The translations under genes were made by a program, and so were the position numbers. Positions 41,878-49,250 of a stretch of DNA of 64,000 nt are shown one piece after another. The DNA is taken from positions 35,074-99,073 of the forward strand of contig DAOUGI010000022.1 of assembly GCA_034429215.1 (NCBI GenBank), given 5' to 3'. The notes below the pieces were generated by a model. The model did not search any database. It was not told the DNA's origin and worked only from the letters and a program-made list of their open reading frames with translations. The stretch is from JAFGOG01 sp034429215 (lineage in GTDB: Bacteria > Chloroflexota > Anaerolineae > JAAYZQ01). Within the stretch, counting starts at the first letter, position 1. Each line of letters opens with the position of its first letter.

Positions 41878-43425
41878 ATGGATTATCTACTTGCTCACGA
41901 TGTCGGCACCGGCGGCAACAAGGCAGTGTTGGTGGACGCGAAGGGGCAGGTGTGCGCCACCGCATTCGCCCCATACCCCATCCACTATCCTCGTCCCGAT
42001 TGGGCTGAACAGGACCCTGAAGACTGGTGGCGGGCCATTGTATCCACCACTCACCAGGTGATGGAGCGGGCAGGAGCCACACCCGGCGACATCATCGGCA
42101 TAGCGCACACCACCCAGCTTCTTGGCATCGTCCCCATGGGCGCCGACGGCCATCCCCTCCGCCCGGCGATCATCTGGCTGGACTGCCGCGCACCCGAGCA
42201 GGCCGTGCGGATCATGCGCAGGTTCCTGGGCCAGCGGGTCTTTGCCATGGTGGCGGGCACGCCGATGTCGGGCAAAGACGGCCTGCCCAAGCTGCTGTGG
42301 CTCAAAGAGAACGAGCCGGAAGTCTACCAGCGAATGACCTGCTTCCTCGACGTCAACGGCTACCTCACCTACCGGGCCACCGGACGGCAGGTGATGGAAT
42401 GGTCGTGTGCCTCGGCCATCGGCTTTGACCTGAAAAAGAAGGACTGGATGCGGGGGATCATCCGCTACATCGGGCTGGACCAGGACAAGTTCCCGGAGCT
42501 GGTCCGATCGATCGATCCGGCCGACGGGCTGACCGCCGAAGCAGCCCGCGAGTGCGGGCTGCGGGCAGGAACCCCCGTCTTTGGCGGTGGAGGCGATGCC
42601 CAGGACGCGGCAGTCGGCTCGGGGGCGGTGGGCGAAGGGGCAGGCCACATCTACCTCGGCACTTCGGCGTGGGTGGGGGTCATGACCGGCAAGAGGCCGA
42701 CGGGTCGCCACGGGGTGGTGCTCATGCAGTCGGCCGATCCGGCCAAGGCGTTCCTGTTTGCCGAGATGGAAACCGCCGGGGCGTGCCTCAAATGGGTCGC
42801 CGACCAGTTCTACCAGGCCGAGCAGGCCGACCCCGGCGTTCCAAACGTCTATGCCCTGATGGATCAGAAGGTGCAGACGGTGCCACCGGGCTCTGACTCG
42901 CTGATCTGTGCGCCGTGGATGTTTGGGGAGCGGGCGCCGGTCCCTGACACATGGGTGCGGGCTACCTTTTTCAACCTTAGCGCCGATCACACCCGCGAGC
43001 ACATGCTGCGGGCGGTGTACGAGGGGGTGGCTTTCAACCTACGCTGGCTGATCGAGATCGTGGAGGAATCGTTCGGTTTTCCGCTGCCGGTGCTGCGGGT
43101 GATCGGCGGCGGGGCGCGGGGCTCGCCGTGGATGCAGATTATCGCCGATGTGACCGGGCGGCGGGTCGAGTCGGTCGCTCATCCCCAGGAAGCGGGCGCG
43201 GTGGGCGTGGCGCTCACGGCGGCCGTTGGCCTGGGGCTGTATCCAGATTTTCAATCCCTGACCAAGGTCGTCCGCGTGGAGCGGGATTTCGAGCCACAGG
43301 CATGCAATGCCGAGTGCTACGAAGGGCTGTACCGAGCCTATCGAAAGCTGTATGGCTGCCTGCGCTGCCTGTACCGGGAGGTGAACGAGGAGCGGTTTCG
43401 CAAATGCCGGGAGGGCGCCCGGTAG
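41878..43425 (+). CDS. FGGY-family carbohydrate kinase
   Basis: 515 residues. It starts LLAHDVGTGGNKAVLVD (phosphate 1 motif of the actin-like ATPase fold). It has WAEQDPEDWW, the family's IIWLDCRAPEQ, GGGGDAQDAAVGSGAVGEG (second domain), and FGFPLPVLRVIGGGARGSPW (adenosine motif). The closest well-known relatives are xylulose kinases, but the sugar cannot be called. It lies 66 nt upstream of a RuBisCO-like protein in the same direction, so it likely phosphorylates the sugar or sugar acid that the latter then transforms. The C terminus has an unusual Cys-rich YGCLRCLYREVNEERFRKC. Confidence 0.88.
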   Translation: MDYLLAHDVGTGGNKAVLVDAKGQVCATAFAPYPIHYPRPDWAEQDPEDWWRAIVSTTHQVMERAGATPGDIIGIAHTTQLLGIVPMGADGHPLRPAIIWLDCRAPEQAVRIMRRFLGQRVFAMVAGTPMSGKDGLPKLLWLKENEPEVYQRMTCFLDVNGYLTYRATGRQVMEWSCASAIGFDLKKKDWMRGIIRYIGLDQDKFPELVRSIDPADGLTAEAARECGLRAGTPVFGGGGDAQDAAVGSGAVGEGAGHIYLGTSAWVGVMTGKRPTGRHGVVLMQSADPAKAFLFAEMETAGACLKWVADQFYQAEQADPGVPNVYALMDQKVQTVPPGSDSLICAPWMFGERAPVPDTWVRATFFNLSADHTREHMLRAVYEGVAFNLRWLIEIVEESFGFPLPVLRVIGGGARGSPWMQIIADVTGRRVESVAHPQEAGAVGVALTAAVGLGLYPDFQSLTKVVRVERDFEPQACNAECYEGLYRAYRKLYGCLRCLYREVNEERFRKCREGAR

Positions 43426-43458
43426 GCTGTCAACCATGGTTAGCCGGTTCTCGCGAAA

Positions 43459-43480
43459 AGCGACTAACGTCGCTACTACA
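43459..43480. repeat. degenerate GCGACTAA-type repeat copy
   Basis: AAGCGACTAACGTCGCTACTAC resembles the core of the element at 25878-25927. The sequence GCGACTAACGTCGC is itself a near palindrome. It lies just before the AAGGAGG of the RLP gene. Confidence 0.45.
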
Positions 43481-43491
43481 AGGAGGAAAAG

Positions 43492-44796
43492 ATGAAAATC
43501 GACGTGGAATCTTTGCCGATGGCCTTGCCCGATGGAGTGAGCTATGACGATTACTTGATCGCGACCTACATGGCCTCCTATCCAAAAGCGATCCCGGTGC
43601 CAAAGCTGGCCCCGGGGCTGGCCATCGAGCAATCCACCGGCACGTGGGTGGCGGTGCCGGGCGAGACACCCGAGGTGCGGCGCTGCCACGTGGCCAAGGT
43701 CATCGGCGTCTATGAGGCGCCGGACTATGAGTGGATGGTACCGCTCGAGGTGGAACAACGCCACTATATCATCCAGATCGCTTTCCCGCAGGTGAATATC
43801 GGCCTGCAGATCCCGATGCTGCTGACCGCGGTCGTCGGCAACATTTCGATGGCCGGAAAAATCAAGGTGCTGGACATCCGCTTCCCAGAAAAGTATGTCG
43901 CCGGATTCCAGGGCTGCAAGTTTGGCATAAAGGGCGTGCGCCAGCTCTTGGGCGTCAAGGACCGGCCGCTCTTGAACAACATGATCAAGCCGTGCACCGG
44001 CTACCCGCCGGAGGTGGGCGTGGGGCTCTTTCGCGCTGCGGCCATGGGTGGGTGCGACATTATCAAGGACGACGAATTGATCGCCAACGCTTCCTTCAAT
44101 GAGATACAGGCGCGGGTCAAGCTGTACATGGAAGCGGAACGGCAGGTGTACGAGGAGACGGGCGAGCACACGCTGTACACCGTCAATGTCACGGACGAGA
44201 TCCCCCAGGTCTTTGAGAATGCCCGCCGGGCGGTGGAGCTGGGCTGCAATGCGATCATGGTCAACTACCTGGCGACCGGCTTTCCGGTGCTGCGGGCACT
44301 GGCGGAGGATCCCGCCATCGACGTGCCGATCCTGGCCCACATGGACGTGGCGGGCGCGCTGTATGCCTCAGAGTGGCATGGGCTGTCTTCTCACCTGGTG
44401 TTGGGCAAGCTGCCCCGCCTGGCCGGAGCCGACGTCGTCGTCTTTCCCGCGCCCTATGGCAAGGCGCCGGTGCTGCCGGAAAAGTTCCAGCGGGTGGCGC
44501 AAAACCTCACCTTCCCGCTCTACCACCTCAAGCCGACCTTCCCCATGCCCAGCGGGGGGATCACACCCAGGATGGTGCCCAATGTGATCAAGGACCTGGG
44601 GCCGGACATTGTCATCGGCTCCGGCGGCGGCATTCACGCGCATCCACAGGGGCCGGTGGCCGGGGCCAAGGCCTTCCGGCAAGCGATCGATGCGACGCTG
44701 CAGGGCCGTCCCCTGGACGAAGCGGCCAAGGAATGTCCGGAGCTAAAGGCAGCGCTGGAAGCATGGGTAGACCCCTTCAAGGGGATGGGGATGTAG
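43492..44796 (+). CDS. RuBisCO-like protein (form IV/RLP)
   Basis: 434 residues, close to RuBisCO large subunit size; AAGGAGG precedes the ATG. The active-site Lys K166 is in NNMIKPCTG, where RuBisCO has KPK (its second Lys is Cys here). The carbamylation Lys and metal ligands are intact in GGCDIIKDDE (K192, D194, E195). H283 lies in LAHMDVAGAL, a candidate loop-6 Lys in YGK (K324), and phosphate-site glycines in SGGGIHAHP. Loss of the second Lys suggests it does not fix CO2 but does enolisation-type chemistry, as in 2,3-diketo-5-methylthiopentyl-1-phosphate enolase or decarboxylating RLPs. The FGGY kinase upstream points to a sugar-phosphate pathway (inference). Confidence 0.9.
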   Translation: MKIDVESLPMALPDGVSYDDYLIATYMASYPKAIPVPKLAPGLAIEQSTGTWVAVPGETPEVRRCHVAKVIGVYEAPDYEWMVPLEVEQRHYIIQIAFPQVNIGLQIPMLLTAVVGNISMAGKIKVLDIRFPEKYVAGFQGCKFGIKGVRQLLGVKDRPLLNNMIKPCTGYPPEVGVGLFRAAAMGGCDIIKDDELIANASFNEIQARVKLYMEAERQVYEETGEHTLYTVNVTDEIPQVFENARRAVELGCNAIMVNYLATGFPVLRALAEDPAIDVPILAHMDVAGALYASEWHGLSSHLVLGKLPRLAGADVVVFPAPYGKAPVLPEKFQRVAQNLTFPLYHLKPTFPMPSGGITPRMVPNVIKDLGPDIVIGSGGGIHAHPQGPVAGAKAFRQAIDATLQGRPLDEAAKECPELKAALEAWVDPFKGMGM

Positions 44797-44831
44797 TTTT
44801 TTCTGGTTGCCGTTTAGATAGGAGACAGACA

Positions 44832-45158
44832 ATGCCTGGAAGAACAATGCAGCAGCTACAAGCCGACGTCGATGCCTGGATTCAGGGCCCGGGCGGCGGC
44901 TACTGGTCGCCCCACGTAAACCTGGCCCGCATCGCCGAAGAGGTGGGCGAGCTGGCCCGCCTGATCAACCACCAGTACGGCCCCAAGCCCAAAAAGCCCG
45001 AGGAGGACTCGCAGGAAATGGGCGAGGAGCTGGCCGACATCCTGTTTGTGCTCATCTGTGTGGCCAACTCGCAGGGTATTGACCTGGAAACCAGCCTCCA
45101 GCAGGTGCTGGACAAGGTCTGGAGGCGCGACCTACATCGCTTCAAGCCTGTCCAATGA
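44832..45158 (+). CDS. MazG-type nucleotide pyrophosphohydrolase
   Basis: 108 residues, all-alpha. LARIAEEVGELARLI and MGEELADILFVLICVA supply the ExxE...ExxD metal-binding pattern of MazG/dUTPase-like NTP pyrophosphohydrolases. It hydrolyses non-canonical or excess NTPs to NMP and pyrophosphate. It follows the RLP by 35 nt with GGAGAC as ribosome site, possibly in the same transcript. Confidence 0.85.
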   Translation: MPGRTMQQLQADVDAWIQGPGGGYWSPHVNLARIAEEVGELARLINHQYGPKPKKPEEDSQEMGEELADILFVLICVANSQGIDLETSLQQVLDKVWRRDLHRFKPVQ

Positions 45159-45174
45159 GGGCGCAGGGGCTTTT

Positions 45175-45202
45175 TTGAACGCTATCAAGTCTGTGCTATA
45201 AT
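45175..45202 (+). promoter_or_regulatory. promoter of the small membrane protein
   Basis: TTGAAC (45175-45180), 16-bp spacer, TATAAT (45197-45202). Confidence 0.6.
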
Positions 45203-45252
45203 CGGCTGACCGGCGCATAGAACCGAGGCTCGAAAGGGAGGAACTGGTTTCG

Positions 45253-45612
45253 ATGGGAAAAAGATTCACTGCACTGCGGGTTATAGGGACGATCTTTAAG
45301 GTGCTGGGCTGGATCGCCCTGCTCCTCGGCCTGCTGGGGGCCATCCTGGTCCTGGTGGCAGCCCTTACCCTCGACTTTGATGCAGCCGGCGTCAATTTCG
45401 GCGGCCCAGTGGCCGGCGTCGTCGCCTTTGTCGTGATCCTGCTCCTGGCCATCATCCAATTCCTGGTCCTGTATGCCATCGGCGAATCGATCTATGTGTT
45501 TCTGTCCGTCGAGGAGAGCAGCCGCCGCGCCGCCTACTTTAGCCAGCAGATTTTCACCAGCTCCCAATCTCAGGCCGGATATGTCGCGCCGCCGCCCGAG
45601 TACGAGGGGTAA
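45253..45612 (+). CDS. small membrane protein, unknown function
   Basis: 119 residues with two long hydrophobic segments (VLGWIALLLGLLGAILVLVA and GVVAFVVILLLAIIQFLVLY), followed by a soluble tail (SIYVFLSVEESSRRAAYFSQ). GGGAGG precedes the ATG by a few bases. Proteins of this shape occur in many Gram-positives and Chloroflexi, often as DUF-type membrane proteins. No family was named with certainty. It converges with the YfhO gene. Confidence 0.7.
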   Translation: MGKRFTALRVIGTIFKVLGWIALLLGLLGAILVLVAALTLDFDAAGVNFGGPVAGVVAFVVILLLAIIQFLVLYAIGESIYVFLSVEESSRRAAYFSQQIFTSSQSQAGYVAPPPEYEG

Positions 45613-45617
45613 AAGTC

Positions 45618-45637
45618 CGTAAGGTCGCTACTACGAG
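45618..45637. repeat. degenerate GTCGCTACTACGA repeat copy
   Basis: CCGTAAGGTCGCTACTACGA shares GTCGCTACTAC with the other two copies of this family. It overlaps the 3' end of the YfhO gene on the opposite strand. Confidence 0.4.
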
Positions 45638-48147
45638 CCCCTGGCACGGCGAGCGGAGCGATTTGCCAGGAATAGAACAAGACAGGCCGCACATAGAACG
45701 GCGGCGCTGATCAAAGAGATCGCCACACCGGTTCTAAAGGAGCGGGGACGATATTTGAACTCGACGACGTGGGCTCCCTGCTCCAGAGAGACGGCCCGGA
45801 AGAGATAATCGGCCTGGTAGATTTCGGCCTCTTGCCCGTCGACCAACGCCTCCCAACCAGGGTAATAGGCGTCGGACAGCACCAGAAAACCGTCCGCTTT
45901 CAGATCTGCATTGATGACAACCCGGTTGGGGGAATAGACCACGATCTCGGCTCCACGCAGATCGGACTCGGGCGGGACGGACCGGTCGATATCCGGGGAG
46001 GGCTCCTTTTCCAGGATCACGGCGAGACGTGGGTCAAAGTCGCCGGCCAGCAAGCGTTCCAAGGCTGCCTGCTGGGAAGGCAGGACCTCCGCGCGGTGAA
46101 CGATAAAGGCCCTGGGCAGGACCGATTCGTTTTCACAGATCTCGAGCTGTTTGCCGTCAAAGGCCGGGAGATATCCCGAGCAGGTCTGCCCCTTTTCCAC
46201 AATCATGTACCTGACCCCCATCAGATCCCACAATGGGGCAGGGAATTGTGGCACCATACTGAGGTCGTTGTATCGCTCTAAAACCAGCGCAGAGATGTGC
46301 CCGCCGGCGCTGTACAGGCCATATGCGGTCGGGATGTCGTTCATCAGGTGCACGACCTGATCTCCGTAGACAAGGGGCGCTATCCGGTGGAGGCCGGCGT
46401 TTTGCTGCAGGAAGGTCCTGGATTCGATCGGCATCTCAAAGTAGCCGGCGCTGCGCACAGGGTTGACGGTGGTTCCCCCCGTGAGAAAGAGGTCGACAAG
46501 GATCAGCCCTACCGCCAGGATCTTGAACACGGGTGCAGCGATCCTCCTCTTGTTCCACAAATAGATGAGCAGAAACCCGGAGCCGCTGAACAGCACAAAG
46601 AGGAGCGATGGGTTGAGCGACGACAAGGTCGTGGCAAGGGACCTGGAGGGTTGGAGCAAGGGAAGCCGGGTGAGTCCTTGGGCCGAAATCAACGCCCATG
46701 CGAGGGCTCGTTCGGAAAGCAACCCCTTGCCCAGGCTCTCAAGGGCCTGGATGGCTTGTTGGCCCCCGATCAGCAACGCTCCCAGCGCGAGGATGATGCC
46801 CAGGGTCAGCCAGAACAGGATCTTCCAAAAGATGGCAAAGCGACGGGATACTGTCCTGTCGTGGCCTCCTGCCAGGGCATCAAAGCCATAACCGGCCAGG
46901 ATAGACAGTGAAAAACTGACGATGAACAACCAACGAGCAGGCACTCGGAAAAAGTCAAAGCCGGGCACATAGACGAGCAGGCGGTACAAGGGTGTGTAGC
47001 CCCCCAGCGCCAGCAGCAGAGCTGTACCGGCCAGGATGGCAAAGAAGGTCGCATGGCCGTCGCGCCTCTTCTTGGCCCAGGCCCACGGGATCAACAGCAA
47101 AGGCAGGATGCCAACGTAGGCATGCAGCTCCTCGAAGGTCAGCTCCCCAACATAGCCGATCACCGGATTGCCCAAGAAATTCGGGAACAGGAAGGCCAGC
47201 AGGTTGTGGGGGGTGAGGGAAAATGAAGTCATGTTTTCATAAGCCATCCCTGTGGCGCGGGGCGAAAGCCCGGTCAGCTCCCAGGTAGGGAGTATCTGGG
47301 CGGCAGCCAGAAGGAGACCGGCCAGAATGGCCACGGCCATGAGTGCGAGGAGGGCGATGGCCGTCTTGCCCCTCCGCCGGACGGCGATCTCGCTGCCCCG
47401 CCACAACCTAACCAGCCAGAAGAGACCAAAAGCTCCCAGGGTCAGGACCGTGTAGAAAACGACCTGTGGATGACCGGCCACGATTTGCAGGGCGATCGCC
47501 GCACCACACAATACAGCATAGAGCAGGCTCTTGCCACGGAGCGTCTTGATAAAGAGCAGGAGTATCAGAGGAAGCCACACGCTGTTGGTCATGACGCACA
47601 GGTTGGTCAACTGGGCCATGAGGTAACCGCCAAAGGCAAAGGTCAGCGCGGTGACGAGAGAACCTCCTCTGCCGATGGACAAGGAGCAGGCCAGCAAGTA
47701 GCTAAAGACACCGGCCAGGGCATAATGGGCAATGGCAAAAAGACTCAAGGCAAGGGAAGGCTTGACCGGCAGGAGGAAAAGCAGGTTGAGGGGGTAGAGA
47801 GCCAGCACGTCCTGATCGGCCAACTGGGGGAACCCGAATTGGATATGCGGATTCCAGAGAAAGACCTGGCCCGAGCGCAGCAACTGGGCCTTGAGAATAC
47901 TCAGCGGATAGTGGATCCAGCTAATATCGTCGCGGTAGAGCACCTGGTTCGAGAATAACAACGCGGAGAAGGAGATGACCGGCAACAGGCACAACAACGC
48001 CAAAATCAGGAGGTCTCGTCTGTCAGGCCGTCCCCTGTTTATGGGGTTGAGGGGCAGACTCGATTCTGATTGGCCGCCGGCCGGCGACGGCCAGCCGGCT
48101 TGGCTCAAGCCGGCATCAGCTTGTGGAGCAGTTGGTGGAGGCGGCAT
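45631..48147 (-). CDS. YfhO-family polytopic membrane protein
   Basis: 838 residues from ATG at 48147; the frame upstream of that lies inside the MerR gene. It has about 12 hydrophobic segments from residue ~50, with the early motif LYRDDISWIHYPL and FPQLADQDVLALYPLNLLFL typical of YfhO-type GT-C-fold proteins. A ~200-residue C-terminal extracytoplasmic domain follows (VVINADLKADGFLVLSDAYY-type segment) and a last membrane span with the basic tail SARRARGS. Known YfhO proteins help glycosylate lipoteichoic acid. In Chloroflexota the acceptor is unknown. It follows the MerR gene by 44 nt. Confidence 0.83.
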   Translation of the reverse strand: MPPPPTAPQADAGLSQAGWPSPAGGQSESSLPLNPINRGRPDRRDLLILALLCLLPVISFSALLFSNQVLYRDDISWIHYPLSILKAQLLRSGQVFLWNPHIQFGFPQLADQDVLALYPLNLLFLLPVKPSLALSLFAIAHYALAGVFSYLLACSLSIGRGGSLVTALTFAFGGYLMAQLTNLCVMTNSVWLPLILLLFIKTLRGKSLLYAVLCGAAIALQIVAGHPQVVFYTVLTLGAFGLFWLVRLWRGSEIAVRRRGKTAIALLALMAVAILAGLLLAAAQILPTWELTGLSPRATGMAYENMTSFSLTPHNLLAFLFPNFLGNPVIGYVGELTFEELHAYVGILPLLLIPWAWAKKRRDGHATFFAILAGTALLLALGGYTPLYRLLVYVPGFDFFRVPARWLFIVSFSLSILAGYGFDALAGGHDRTVSRRFAIFWKILFWLTLGIILALGALLIGGQQAIQALESLGKGLLSERALAWALISAQGLTRLPLLQPSRSLATTLSSLNPSLLFVLFSGSGFLLIYLWNKRRIAAPVFKILAVGLILVDLFLTGGTTVNPVRSAGYFEMPIESRTFLQQNAGLHRIAPLVYGDQVVHLMNDIPTAYGLYSAGGHISALVLERYNDLSMVPQFPAPLWDLMGVRYMIVEKGQTCSGYLPAFDGKQLEICENESVLPRAFIVHRAEVLPSQQAALERLLAGDFDPRLAVILEKEPSPDIDRSVPPESDLRGAEIVVYSPNRVVINADLKADGFLVLSDAYYPGWEALVDGQEAEIYQADYLFRAVSLEQGAHVVEFKYRPRSFRTGVAISLISAAVLCAACLVLFLANRSARRARGS

Positions 48148-48191
48148 CTCGCGTGAACACCGGCAGCAGCAACCGGGAAATGGGTTGTAAA

Positions 48192-48632
48192 CTAGTCGGA
48201 GCCCAGGTAGCCGGACGCTGCTTCCAGCTCTGCCATGCTCAACAGGCGATCTGCTGCAGACAGGTAGACCCGACACTCGTAGCACCTTTTTGACTCGTCC
48301 CCGACTTGGCGGGCCAGATCCCAACACGGCGTCAAGTGGTTGGCCGGAGCAGCGCAGGCAGCCCGCTGTTCGGGCGAACAGCCTCTGATGTCGCAGCAGG
48401 GGGTCAGCGCCAACAGCCGCCTCAGGCCTTCCTGGTTTAGGCCTTTTTCGTGGATCATGTAACGGACGCAATTCACCCACTTGAGGTCGTTGGCCGAATA
48501 GAAACGGCGGTTGTTTTTGCGGGCAGGCCGGAGCAGTCCACCATCTTCATACAAACGCAGAGTGCGGGGGTGAACGTGCAGAATCTCGGCTGCTGTGCCG
48601 ATCGTATAGACCGGGCGTGCTTCGTCTAACAT
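48192..48632 (-). CDS. MerR-family regulator with Cys-rich C-terminal domain
   Basis: 146 residues from ATG at 48632, with GGAGG 8 nt upstream. The N-terminal winged helix (VYTIGTAAEILHVHPRTLRL, YEDGGLLRPARKNNRRFYS) is of the HspR/MerR type. The C-terminal half has nine Cys: CCDIRGC, C at ACAA, PCWDL and RCYECRVYL, a pattern suited to a metal or Fe-S centre. Sensor ligand unknown. It has its own consensus promoter and leads into the YfhO gene. The neighbouring redox operon is a plausible extra target, but no operator was identified. Confidence 0.82.
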   Translation of the reverse strand: MLDEARPVYTIGTAAEILHVHPRTLRLYEDGGLLRPARKNNRRFYSANDLKWVNCVRYMIHEKGLNQEGLRRLLALTPCCDIRGCSPEQRAACAAPANHLTPCWDLARQVGDESKRCYECRVYLSAADRLLSMAELEAASGYLGSD

Positions 48633-48705
48633 TGCTCCTTCCTCCTCGAGCCGGTTGCGAGATAGAGGCATCGTGGCCCCATCTGACCTTTCAACACGGT
48701 GGCTG

Positions 48706-48734
48706 ATTATAACATGCCCCCGGAGAATTGTCAA
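48706..48734 (-). promoter_or_regulatory. consensus promoter of the MerR-yfhO operon
   Basis: Perfect TTGACA (48729-48734) and perfect TATAAT (48706-48711) on the minus strand with 17 bp between them. MerR activators usually act on 19-bp spacers, so this one should be constitutive or repressed rather than MerR-activated. Confidence 0.8.
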
Positions 48735-48771
48735 AGCACATTACAACCAGGCTGCAGAGCTTGCCTAAAAA

Positions 48772-48837
48772 GAAAGGCCAGCACCCTTGCAGGATACCGG
48801 CCTTTTCAAAGATACCAGGTCACTCTTCTGTGACCTG
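48772..48837 (-). terminator. end of the redox operon: two hairpins
   Basis: CAGGTCAC-N6-GTGACCTG (48816-48837) covers the stop codon of the small selenoprotein gene. Then AAAGGCC...GGCCTTT (48773-48805) is followed on the minus strand by a T-rich tract (CTTTTTAGG), giving an intrinsic terminator. Confidence 0.65.
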
Positions 48838-48984
48838 CTCCTCGTTTTCGCGCGGCGACGCCACGCGGCACGACGAGGACATTCAGGTCGAAACGCCAAA
48901 GCGCGGCAAGATAACACGCATCAGCACAACCCAGCCGACCAGCACGGCGATCGGCACCAAAACTTCCCAACTCAAAGCGGACAT
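48820..48984 (-). CDS. 54-residue membrane selenoprotein candidate (UxxxxC)
   Basis: Read through the UGA at 48883-48885: one hydrophobic span (WEVLVPIAVLVGWVVLMRVI), then LPRFGVST-U34-MSSSCRVASP and an acidic tail ending EEQVTEE. U and Cys are five positions apart (UxxxxC). AGGAGG lies 10 nt before the ATG, which is long. A hairpin with an 8-bp stem and GUC loop follows the UGA. Stopping at the UGA would leave a 33-residue peptide ending just before an obvious redox motif. It is the last gene of the operon with the thioredoxin-like selenoprotein and FmdB-type protein. A redox partner of that thioredoxin is a reasonable guess. Confidence 0.78.
48849..48867 (-). promoter_or_regulatory. bSECIS-like hairpin of the 54-residue protein
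   Basis: CGCGUGGC-GUC-GCCGCGCG on the minus strand (one U-G pair), loop 23 nt after the UGA, G first in the loop. Confidence 0.75.
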
Positions 48985-49036
48985 CGTTACTATACCTCCT
49001 GTTTGTGAGAGCGCACGGCTCTCAATGTCTAATGCC

Positions 49037-49246
49037 TCAGGTACCGGTCGGCGCGCACCCGCCGGCCGCAGAGGCCATCGCCCCATCACCGCCGGCCACC
49101 TGGCCTGTGCCAAAGAGCGACCAGCCCTTTTTCACGTGCGTCCCACCGCACTCGGGGCAACGGACCTCGACCACCTGGGACATCGACCGGACGAGCTTTT
49201 CAAAGTGCGTTTCACAGTCCAGGCACGTGTACTCGTAGATTGGCAT
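49037..49246 (-). CDS. FmdB-type zinc-ribbon protein
   Basis: 69 residues: MPIYEYTCLDCETHFEKLVR with CxxC, then VEVRCPECGGTHVKKGWSLF with the second CxxC, a Gly/Ala-rich tail and a final Cys. This is the FmdB/CxxC zinc-ribbon family, small putative regulators or chaperones with no settled function. It begins 4 nt after the stop of the thioredoxin-like gene and is followed by the 54-residue selenoprotein. Confidence 0.88.
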   Translation of the reverse strand: MPIYEYTCLDCETHFEKLVRSMSQVVEVRCPECGGTHVKKGWSLFGTGQVAGGDGAMASAAGGCAPTGT

Positions 49247-49250
49247 ATTA

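Noticed and set aside
49037..49246. The UGA ending the FmdB-type protein as a sixth Sec codon
   Set aside because: The frame after it stops again within four codons, the protein already has full family length, and no hairpin of the right kind follows.
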